Positions 28,417-35,385 of a stretch of DNA of 64,000 nt are shown one piece after another. Each line of letters opens with the position of its first letter. The stretch's first letter is position 1. A program made the position numbers and the translations under genes. The notes beneath the pieces are model-generated. The model was not told the origin of the DNA, made no database searches, and worked only from the letters and a program-made list of their open reading frames with translations. The DNA is from Paraflavisolibacter caeni (GTDB lineage: Bacteria; Bacteroidota; Bacteroidia; Chitinophagales; Chitinophagaceae), in NCBI RefSeq assembly GCF_025628885.1, contig NZ_JAOTIF010000004.1, positions 186,001 to 250,000 of the forward strand, in the 5' to 3' direction.

Positions 28417-28424
28417 TAATTTTG
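28417..28424 (+). promoter_or_regulatory. Candidate -7 box for HPP-family gene
   Basis: TAATTTTG matches TAnnTTTG, 35 nt before the ATG at 28460. The rest of the gap at 28094-28459 shows no other feature. Confidence 0.45.
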
Positions 28425-28459
28425 CAGCTTTTTCAATACAACATCGAGTTAAGTGAGAC

Positions 28460-29041
28460 ATGAAGCGAAAGCTAAAACGTAATTATCGTATTGCCCGTTA
28501 TGTAATTTATAGAGAAACCTTGGTTGATCATGAAGAGCATTTTTGGACATTTATTAGCTCTTTTATTGGAATTGGCCTGATTGGATTATTAAATAGTAAA
28601 CACTTTACAGTATCCGACAATTTATTCTTGATTGGTTCTTTTGGAGCTTCTTCGGTTTTGGTATTCGGGATTATAAACAGCCCTCTTGCCCAACCAAGAA
28701 ATCTCATAGGCGGACATGTGATTTCTGCTTTAGTAGGGGTTACCTTACATCGCTTTATCCCTCAGGAGGTATGGTTGTCTTGTGCACTTTCTGTATCTTT
28801 TTCCATTGTTCTAATGCAGATTACCAAAACACTACATCCACCAGGAGGAGCAACCGCTTTAATTGCTAACATTGGTTCTATTAAGATTCAACAACTTGGA
28901 TATTTTTTTGTATTAATGCCGGTTTTGTCTGGAGTACTTATTTTATTATTAGTTGCGGTTGTGTTCAATAATGCTAGCTCGAATAGAAGTTATCCTGCAA
29001 ATAAAAGTTGGTATAAATTATGGGAGAGAAAATACCGGTAG
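28460..29041 (+). CDS. HPP family integral membrane protein
   Basis: This 193-residue protein has about four membrane helices and the family signature LHPPGGATALIA near residue 125, with the partner segments GSFGASSVLVFG and SPLAQPRNLIGGH. HPP proteins are linked to nitrite transport in some plants and cyanobacteria, but the bacterial role is not settled. A basic N-terminus (MKRKLKRNYR) suggests the N-terminus is cytosolic. The gene ends inside a hairpin shared with the convergent Fe-S gene. Confidence 0.88.
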   Translation: MKRKLKRNYRIARYVIYRETLVDHEEHFWTFISSFIGIGLIGLLNSKHFTVSDNLFLIGSFGASSVLVFGIINSPLAQPRNLIGGHVISALVGVTLHRFIPQEVWLSCALSVSFSIVLMQITKTLHPPGGATALIANIGSIKIQQLGYFFVLMPVLSGVLILLLVAVVFNNASSNRSYPANKSWYKLWERKYR

Positions 29042-29064
29042 TTAATGGATAGATCCGGTATTTT
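29029..29064. terminator. Bidirectional terminator overlapping the HPP stop codon
   Basis: AAAATACCGG and CCGGTATTTT form a perfect 10-bp stem. The first arm is the end of the HPP coding sequence and the second abuts the stop of the minus-strand Fe-S gene. Confidence 0.8.
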
Positions 29065-30384
29065 CTAATCCATCTCTGCGGCCCATTTGTCTCTTTCATC
29101 TGGCGAAAATTTCCATGGCGCAAAATTGTTCTCGACGTTGCTGAACATTGAATTCCACTCCTGGGGAGCATTGCTTTCTTCCATTACCAGGTACCGCTTC
29201 AGTTGGTTAATAATGTGCAAAGGATGTATAAGAACGGGGCAAACTTGTACACAAGCCTGGCAGGATGTGCATGCTCTTAATTCCTCTGCAGAAATGTAAT
29301 GGTGTAATAGCGTTTTACCGTCATCCTGGAAGCTACCATTTTTATCAATATTGCGGCCGATTTCTTCCATCCGGTCACGGGTGTCCATCATGATTTTCCT
29401 TGGTGAAAGCAATTTACCCGTTTGGTTGGCTGGACAAGAAGCCGTGCAGCGCCCGCATTCTGTACATGTATAAGCATCGAGGAGGTTTCGCCAGCTTAAA
29501 TCAAATACGTCTTTAGCACCAAACTTCTTGGGATCTTCTGCCGGGGCTTCGGTTGGTGCTGTTTCTGGCTGCATGGCATATAATACCTCCCTTTGAATTT
29601 CTGGCATATTTTGCATCTTTCCTTGAGGTATTAGCCGTGCATAATAAGTATTTGGGAATGCTAAGAGAATATGTAAATGTTTTGAAAATGGAATATAATT
29701 AAGGAAAAAAAATACACCGGCAATATGCAGCCACCATGCTGTCCTTTCAATACCAACTAGAACAGAAGGAGAGAAGTTGGTAAAAATTGGTGTGATAAAG
29801 CCTGATACAAAAAAATTGGTTGATAAATCAGCATAGTGACTATAATTCATCAGTTGCAACGCTTTGTCTGAAGCATTCATCGTAAGGAACAATGCCATTA
29901 GCACGATCTCAAATATCAATATGTAATTGGCATCGCTGCGAGGCCAGCCATTGAGTTCTCTCAAATTAAGCCGGCGAACTTTCAGAATATTTCTGCGAAT
30001 TAGGAAAATGACACATGATAGTAAAACTAAAAATGCCAGTACCTCAAAAAAGTTAATTACAAAAGAATAAAAACGGCCAAGTGTAGGTGCAAAAAGGCGA
30101 TGAGTACCGAAAATGCCATCTAGAATAATTTCAAGTATCTCAATGTTTATAATGATGAATCCTGCATATACAGCAAAATGTAATAAGGCAACCAATGGTT
30201 TGTCAAACATTCTTTTTTGTCCCAAGGCCATTAATAACACATTTTTCCAACGCTTGGGATGAGGCTCGATTGTCTCATCCCTGCCCAATTTGATGTTGCG
30301 CCTGATCAACTTAACTTGCCTGGAAAATAAAAAAATTGCGAAGGTCGCTAGGAAGATGAATAATATTTGTTGGATGATCTGCAT
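29065..30384 (-). CDS. Membrane-bound (4Fe-4S) respiratory protein, DsrM/DsrK-like N-terminal half
   Basis: This 439-residue protein joins an N-terminal NarI/DsrM-like cytochrome b region (about five helices, residues 1-240) to a cytosolic domain with two 4Fe-4S motifs, CTECGRCTASCP and CTSCQACVQVCP. Such proteins pass electrons between the quinone pool and a partner. In Bacteroidota a second gene with CCG (cysteine-rich) domains usually follows. Here the downstream neighbour is the convergent HPP gene, so that partner is missing at this locus. Start ATG at 30384. Confidence 0.85.
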   Translation of the reverse strand: MQIIQQILFIFLATFAIFLFSRQVKLIRRNIKLGRDETIEPHPKRWKNVLLMALGQKRMFDKPLVALLHFAVYAGFIIINIEILEIILDGIFGTHRLFAPTLGRFYSFVINFFEVLAFLVLLSCVIFLIRRNILKVRRLNLRELNGWPRSDANYILIFEIVLMALFLTMNASDKALQLMNYSHYADLSTNFFVSGFITPIFTNFSPSVLVGIERTAWWLHIAGVFFFLNYIPFSKHLHILLAFPNTYYARLIPQGKMQNMPEIQREVLYAMQPETAPTEAPAEDPKKFGAKDVFDLSWRNLLDAYTCTECGRCTASCPANQTGKLLSPRKIMMDTRDRMEEIGRNIDKNGSFQDDGKTLLHHYISAEELRACTSCQACVQVCPVLIHPLHIINQLKRYLVMEESNAPQEWNSMFSNVENNFAPWKFSPDERDKWAAEMD

Positions 30385-30394
30385 TTTCTGTGCT

Positions 30395-30402
30395 TAGATT
30401 TG
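30395..30402 (+). promoter_or_regulatory. Candidate -7 box for the phosphoribosyltransferase gene
   Basis: TAGATTTG matches TAnnTTTG, 26 nt before the ATG at 30429. Confidence 0.45.
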
Positions 30403-30428
30403 CTAATTTAAGATAGTAAAACTTGTAG

Positions 30429-30938
30429 ATGAAAACAGAATTGGGAACAAAAAATTGCATTTTAAATGCCGAAGCCATAAAACGAAGGTTGCGCAGAATG
30501 GCTATAGAAGTAGCAGAAAGCAATACAGGTGAGACTTCAATAGTGATAGTAGGAATTGCCAGCAATGGCGTTATTGTTGCTAGCAACCTGGTCGATGAAC
30601 TTAAAAAGATTATAAATGTAGACATTGAGTTTGCCACCATTCATTTAAATAAAAGGCAGCCAATGGATGTTAGGGTAGAAGGTGTCGATGATTTTAATGA
30701 TAAAATAGTGATCATTGTTGACGATGTAGCTAATAGTGGTCGTACCCTCTTATATGCATTAAAGCCTTTCCTGAACTTTAATCCGAAAAAAATTCAAACA
30801 CTGGTACTCGTAGAACGAAGTCATAAGATGTTTCCTGTATTCTCAGATTTTGTAGGGCTGTCTTTGTCTACTACATTGCAGGATCATATAACGGTTGAAA
30901 CCGAAGGAAGTACAATAATTGGAGCCTGGCTCCACTAA
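30429..30938 (+). CDS. Phosphoribosyltransferase family protein (PyrR-like)
   Basis: This 169-residue type I phosphoribosyltransferase fold protein has the PRPP loop KIVIIVDDVANSGRTLLYAL at about 97-116, and the upstream strand IVIVGIASNGVIVASNLV. It resembles PyrR and hypoxanthine/uracil transferases in layout but differs from the clear PyrR at 8627, so it is a paralogous salvage enzyme or regulator. The base specificity cannot be told. It is a single gene, ending near a strong hairpin. Confidence 0.85.
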   Translation: MKTELGTKNCILNAEAIKRRLRRMAIEVAESNTGETSIVIVGIASNGVIVASNLVDELKKIINVDIEFATIHLNKRQPMDVRVEGVDDFNDKIVIIVDDVANSGRTLLYALKPFLNFNPKKIQTLVLVERSHKMFPVFSDFVGLSLSTTLQDHITVETEGSTIIGAWLH

Positions 30939-30974
30939 CTAAAGCACATCCTTAATTCTTTATGTTGGTGAACT

Positions 30975-31006
30975 CCGCAATTCAGTACCCAGGTACTGAA
31001 TTGCGG
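30975..31006. terminator. Perfect 15-bp hairpin between convergent genes
   Basis: Arms 30975-30989 and 30992-31006 are exact inverted copies separated by 2 nt. No T-tract follows on either strand, so factor-independent termination is uncertain. Its place between two convergent genes favours a transcription or mRNA 3'-end role. Confidence 0.65.
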
Positions 31007-31010
31007 GCAT

Positions 31011-31976
31011 CTAATAGCTTAATAACTTTCCTCTTACTTTTCCATTGGAAAGTACTAGTGCAGGCGCAGGTACTTTAATAATGTTTAAAACAGCTAAAAC
31101 TGTTCTCACCCCCTTCCGATTAGTTTTTATTTTTGTAAAATCAACATCCGGAGAAAGATACCACTGTCGGTATCTCTGTATATCCATCCGGTTAAAAGTC
31201 ATATTCCCTTGCTTATCAAAAGCCCTGTTTTCAACGCCACCATATAAGCCTTCAGCTCCGTAACCAATACTTAAATTCAACCAGGAGGGAAGGGCATTTG
31301 TTTTTATAAAAGATTTTAAATTGAAACTCAGCCATAAAGTCTGGGCATTGTAATCTTTGAGCAAGCGCTCAGGCAAACGCTCCCCAAATAGTTCATTAGC
31401 TCTGGTTTTAAGATCTAAAGGATAAGCTTTCTGATGAGCCAAATACTTAAACTGTATTCTTTGCTCTCCCCATAAAAGCTCTTGTGCCGCAAATAGACTG
31501 CTTCCTGTGAAATTTGCTGCAATATCAGGCCAGCTCCAGCCCCATTTGGCTGAGTAGCCATCTAATAATTCAATTACAGTTAAATAACTAAAGCCGCTAA
31601 GGCTTCCCAATAAAACAGATTTCTTTGGAGAAAGTCCGGCCCATCTCCATAATGCCGTGGTTGCTCGGCTGGTGTTATAAGCGGTCCATGCATGCCCAAC
31701 CTTATCCATTTGCAGCCATTCCTTCGAATCATTAAAGGTGTGAAATCCAGTCTTCTCATAACCCTTATACCAGGCTTCATTTAAATAAATTAAGGAACCA
31801 CCATAACCAGCAATTGAAATTCCACCAATGAACCATTGCCTGGCTTTTAGAGTATTTTCAGGTAAAGTTTGATGATAACTTGAATTTTCGTCAGAAGAAT
31901 CACTTTTTATTATTATATTTTGAGAAGCTGCCTGGATGCTTAAAAAAGATAAAATGACTAAAAAAAATTGGTTCAT
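31011..31976 (-). CDS. DUF2279 family protein, exported
   Basis: This 321-residue protein has a signal peptide (to about residue 19, QAASQN). The family core follows: WFIGGISIAGYGGSLIYLNEAWYKGYEKTGFHTFNDSKEWLQMDKVGHAWTAY, then the hydrophobic GLSPKKSVLLGSLSGFSYLTVIELLDG and SWPDIAANFTGS. This matches the Bacteroidota DUF2279 (YfiM-like) proteins. The function is unknown; probably envelope-located. The -7 box TAATTTTG at 31982-31989 ends 5 nt before the ATG. Confidence 0.85.
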   Translation of the reverse strand: MNQFFLVILSFLSIQAASQNIIIKSDSSDENSSYHQTLPENTLKARQWFIGGISIAGYGGSLIYLNEAWYKGYEKTGFHTFNDSKEWLQMDKVGHAWTAYNTSRATTALWRWAGLSPKKSVLLGSLSGFSYLTVIELLDGYSAKWGWSWPDIAANFTGSSLFAAQELLWGEQRIQFKYLAHQKAYPLDLKTRANELFGERLPERLLKDYNAQTLWLSFNLKSFIKTNALPSWLNLSIGYGAEGLYGGVENRAFDKQGNMTFNRMDIQRYRQWYLSPDVDFTKIKTNRKGVRTVLAVLNIIKVPAPALVLSNGKVRGKLLSY

Positions 31977-31981
31977 GGCGC

Positions 31982-31989
31982 CAAAATTA
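31982..31989 (-). promoter_or_regulatory. Candidate -7 box for DUF2279 gene
   Basis: TAATTTTG on the minus strand ends 5 nt before the ATG, implying a leaderless or near-leaderless mRNA. Confidence 0.5.
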
Positions 31990-32068
31990 TATACAGACTT
32001 ATATTCGCAACAGATTTTTCAAATTCCCTATCTTCAAATCAAACTAAAACCTAAAACCGTAAACATAT

Positions 32069-33796
32069 ATGGATGCAGCTATTCAACAAAAGGTAACCAC
32101 CTGGCTCAACGGTAATTTTGATGAGGACGTAAAGAAACAAATTTTAGAGCTTCAAAAAAGCAATTCAGAAGAATTGGCAGATGCCTTTTATAGAAACCTT
32201 GAATTCGGAACTGGTGGACTTCGGGGATTAATGGGTGTTGGAACCAACCGGATGAATAAATATACTGTGGGTATGGCTACACAGGGATTTGCTAATTATA
32301 TGAAAAATAGCTTCCCTGGAGGAGAAATTAAAGTGGCAATTGCCCATGATAGCCGCAATAACAGCCGCTTTTTTGCAGAAACCACAGCAAAAGTTTTCGC
32401 AGCAAATGGTATAAAAGTCTTTTTATTTGAAGATATGCGCCCAACTCCTGAGCTTTCTTTTGCTATTCGTCAATTAGGCTGTCAGGGAGGCGTGGTATGT
32501 ACTGCTTCACACAATCCTAAGGAATACAATGGCTATAAAGCTTACTGGAATGATGGAGGGCAATTAGTGCCTCCGCATGATAAAAATGTTATTGCTGAGG
32601 TTGAAAAAATTGAAAGCGTTGATGAAGTGAAATGGAATGGCAACGACGAAAACATTACTTTGATCGGCAAGGAAATGGATGATGCTTATATTAAAATGGT
32701 GAAAAGCCTGAGCGTTTATCCTGAAGTTGTGGCAAAAGAAAAAGATCTAAAAATTGTTTATACCCCAATACATGGAACTGGAATCAAACTGGTCCCTCAG
32801 TTAATGAAGGAATTTGGGTTTACGAATTTGCAAATTGTAGAAGAGCAAAGTACGCCTGATGGTAACTTCCCAACAGTAGTTTATCCAAACCCGGAAGAAA
32901 GTGAAGCCATGAGCTATGCCCTGAAAAAAGCACAGGAAATAGACGCCGATATTCTTTTGGGCACTGATCCCGATAGTGACCGTGTAGGTATAGGCGTTAA
33001 GGATAACCGTGGCAAATGGGTGCTTTTGAATGGTAACCAGACAGCTTTACTTGCATTCAACTATTTAATTGAAAGTCGTAAAGAAAAGGGCATCGCACAG
33101 CCCAATGATATGGTAGTAAAGACCATTGTAACTACCGATATGATTGATGTATTTGCAGCTAAAAATGGAGTGGCTTGTTACAATGTTTTAACCGGCTTCA
33201 AATGGATAGCCGAATTGATCAAGGAAAAGGAAGGTAAAGAAAACTATATAATTGGCGGCGAAGAAAGTTATGGCTTGCTGATTGGCTCTCATCTGCGCGA
33301 CAAAGATGCCATTTCCGCAGTTGCCATCTTATGCGAAATGGCTGCTTATGAAAAATCAAAGGGCAGAAGCCTCTTTGAAAAACTGATTCAACTTTATGTT
33401 GACTATGGCTTTTATAAAGAGAACCTGATTTCAATTACAAAAAAAGGACGTGATGGTCAGCAGCAAATAGCTGATATGATGGAACGCTTTAGAAATAATC
33501 CTCCAACCACTTTAGCAGGCAGCAAGGTTGTTGAGCTGTTGGATTATGAAAAAAGAGTAAAAACAAACCTTTTAACGCATACCCAATCGCCTATTGAGCT
33601 GCCAAAATCAAATGTGCTGCAGTTCCTTACTGAAGACGGAAGCAAAATCAGCGCTCGTCCATCTGGTACTGAGCCAAAGATTAAATTCTACTTCAGTGTA
33701 AATGCGCCGCTTAATGCTCCTGAGAATTTTGAAAATGTAGAAGCTCAGTTAAAGAATAAAATTGATGTCATTATCAAGGAGATGGAATTAAAATAA
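32069..33796 (+). CDS. Phospho-sugar mutase (phosphoglucomutase/phosphomannomutase)
   Basis: This 575-residue alpha-D-phosphohexomutase interconverts sugar 1- and 6-phosphates. The phosphoserine loop is TASHNPKEYNGYK near 152-164, the metal-binding loop GTDPDSDRVG near 300, the sugar-binding loop GGEESYG near 396, and the phosphate-binding loop RPSGTEPKIKFY near the C-terminus. Length fits the long PgcA-type group. Whether it prefers glucose or mannose (or both) cannot be told. It is a single gene with a terminator downstream. Confidence 0.94.
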   Translation: MDAAIQQKVTTWLNGNFDEDVKKQILELQKSNSEELADAFYRNLEFGTGGLRGLMGVGTNRMNKYTVGMATQGFANYMKNSFPGGEIKVAIAHDSRNNSRFFAETTAKVFAANGIKVFLFEDMRPTPELSFAIRQLGCQGGVVCTASHNPKEYNGYKAYWNDGGQLVPPHDKNVIAEVEKIESVDEVKWNGNDENITLIGKEMDDAYIKMVKSLSVYPEVVAKEKDLKIVYTPIHGTGIKLVPQLMKEFGFTNLQIVEEQSTPDGNFPTVVYPNPEESEAMSYALKKAQEIDADILLGTDPDSDRVGIGVKDNRGKWVLLNGNQTALLAFNYLIESRKEKGIAQPNDMVVKTIVTTDMIDVFAAKNGVACYNVLTGFKWIAELIKEKEGKENYIIGGEESYGLLIGSHLRDKDAISAVAILCEMAAYEKSKGRSLFEKLIQLYVDYGFYKENLISITKKGRDGQQQIADMMERFRNNPPTTLAGSKVVELLDYEKRVKTNLLTHTQSPIELPKSNVLQFLTEDGSKISARPSGTEPKIKFYFSVNAPLNAPENFENVEAQLKNKIDVIIKEMELK

Positions 33797-33832
33797 ACTT
33801 TGGTAAACAATTGAAATCTAGTTGTTATTCAA

Positions 33833-33868
33833 GAGGCTGGCTCTAAAGTAGGAGTCAGCCTCATTTAT
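33833..33868. terminator. Terminator between convergent genes
   Basis: GAGGCTGgCTC pairs with GAGtCAGCCTC (one mismatch) around an 8-nt loop, followed by a T-rich run. It overlaps the stop of the minus-strand methyltransferase-like gene. Confidence 0.8.
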
Positions 33869-34478
33869 TTAATTTTCCACCACCTCCCTTCCTTAAAGAT
33901 GGTATCAATTTGGGAACCTTCATTTTATACCGTACATAGCTTTCTCCAAATTCCTTGACAAGTTTCCGCTCTTCCCAACCAATACCAATAATAGTATAAA
34001 TAGTAATAATAATATTGGAGATTAAAAGAGATAAGTATGGGAATAATATCCAAAGCCCCCATATAAATAAAAATGTTCCAGCGTAAAGCGGATGTCTTAG
34101 ATAGGTATGAATGCCGGTGATCATCAACTCACTCGAAGCTTTTTCTTCTATGTAAAGACTTTTCAGTCCACTTAATTGAACAAAATACTTCTTTATGCAG
34201 ATAAACATAACAGTTAATCCACCTAATCCCATTATGCTACCTATTATATAATAAATAGTGGTCCTGGTTAAAAGCAGATAAGAGTGCATCCGGGTTAAAT
34301 AATATAAGAGGGATACCAGGCCTATGAAAGCAAAAAGCGAATAATAGAGTCTATAATATTTAAAATGCTCTTTTAATATGGAACCAGCCATCTTTTTTGC
34401 CCTGGAACTGGCAAGTATGCTATGAATAGCACAATAGCCCATCCATAAAATTGCCAGAATTGCGTGCTCTTTTACCAC
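33861..34478 (-). CDS. Isoprenylcysteine-methyltransferase-like (NnrU/ICMT) membrane protein
   Basis: This protein of about 205 residues has five or so membrane helices. The C-terminal SAM-binding signature of ICMT/PEMT-type enzymes is present: GIHTYLRHPLYAGTFLFIWG and GWEERKLVKEFGESYVRYKMKVPKLIP. Such proteins methylate small or membrane-bound substrates; the one here is unknown. The frame is open to 34607, but that start would overlap the divergent pcm gene. I place the start at the GTG at 34478, just before the first helix. The start is uncertain. Confidence 0.75.
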   Translation of the reverse strand: MVKEHAILAILWMGYCAIHSILASSRAKKMAGSILKEHFKYYRLYYSLFAFIGLVSLLYYLTRMHSYLLLTRTTIYYIIGSIMGLGGLTVMFICIKKYFVQLSGLKSLYIEEKASSELMITGIHTYLRHPLYAGTFLFIWGLWILFPYLSLLISNIIITIYTIIGIGWEERKLVKEFGESYVRYKMKVPKLIPSLRKGGGGKLNK

Positions 34479-34552
34479 AATCAGTTTTATTGTTTGATGT
34501 TCTGGAATTGCTAATTTATTAATTTCAAATATGCTACCAAAACTAACATTGA

Positions 34553-34581
34553 TTGGCAAGTTTGTTGTGACACTATATTTG
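34553..34581 (+). promoter_or_regulatory. Full Bacteroidota-type promoter for pcm
   Basis: TTG at 34553-34555, an 18-bp spacer, and TATATTTG at 34574-34581 match the TTG/TAnnTTTG promoter. The ATG follows after 4 nt, so transcription should start at about the first codon. Confidence 0.65.
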
Positions 34582-34585
34582 CGCC

Positions 34586-35242
34586 ATGAGAAATTATGAT
34601 GACACATACCGGCATAAAGGACTGCGCAGGAAGCTGGTAGAAATAATAAGGGAAAAAGGTATTTCTAGCGAAAAAGTATTAGCCGCAATCGAAAATGTTC
34701 CAAGACACTTTTTTTTAGATTCTGCTTTTGATGAGGTTGCTTACGAAGATCGGGCCTTTCCAATTGGCGTAGGCCAAACAATTTCACAACCATATACTGT
34801 TGCTTACCAAACTCAGCTTCTGGAATTGAAACCTTTTGACAAAGTACTTGAAATTGGTACAGGCAGTGCTTACCAGGCGTGCGTTTTAGGCGAAATGGGT
34901 GTTCAGGTATTTACAATTGAAAGGCAGAAAAAACTTTTTGACCAGAATAAAAGATTCTCTTACTTAAGAAAGTATCCGAATATTAAACTCTTTTATGGAG
35001 ACGGTTACGAAGGCTTGCCAACATACGCGCCATTTGACAAAGTATTAATTACAGCTGCCGCTCCATTTATTCCTCAAAAATTGTTGGAGCAACTAAAACC
35101 TGGCGGTATGATGGTCATTCCTGTTGGAACAGGTGATTACCAGGTGATGAAAAGGATTAAAAAGCAACCTGATGGCAGCTTTGTAGAGGAAAATTTTGAT
35201 CTCTTTAGCTTTGTACCCATGCTGGGAGGAAAGAACGATTAA
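34586..35242 (+). CDS. pcm: Protein-L-isoaspartate O-methyltransferase
   Basis: The enzyme methylates isoaspartyl residues in damaged proteins with SAM, starting their repair. The 218-residue protein has the family features VPRHFFLDSAFDEVAYEDRAFPIGVGQTISQPYTVA and the SAM motif VLEIGTGSAYQACVLGEMG. The later FDKVLITAAAPFIPQKLLEQLKPGGMMVIPVG is also present. It is slightly long at the N-terminus. It has its own promoter and a strong hairpin terminator just downstream. Confidence 0.93.
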   Translation: MRNYDDTYRHKGLRRKLVEIIREKGISSEKVLAAIENVPRHFFLDSAFDEVAYEDRAFPIGVGQTISQPYTVAYQTQLLELKPFDKVLEIGTGSAYQACVLGEMGVQVFTIERQKKLFDQNKRFSYLRKYPNIKLFYGDGYEGLPTYAPFDKVLITAAAPFIPQKLLEQLKPGGMMVIPVGTGDYQVMKRIKKQPDGSFVEENFDLFSFVPMLGGKND

Positions 35243-35327
35243 TGAGCTTCTTTAATTTTAAAAGAGGGTACAAACAAACATTATTCTTATCTTAGAAAAG
35301 TTCTTTTATTTCAATCCTAAACTAAAA

Positions 35328-35381
35328 TCTCATCTTCAAAACGGAATATTGACTATGCAGTTTTGAAGATGAGAGTTTTTT
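35328..35381 (+). terminator. 15-bp hairpin with T-tract directly before the acylase gene
   Basis: Perfect 15-bp arms at 35328-35342 and 35360-35374 enclose 17 nt and are followed by G and six T ending at 35381. The acylase ATG is only 4 nt later. It may terminate pcm, or act in the acylase leader. Confidence 0.8.
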
Positions 35382-35385
35382 GCTT

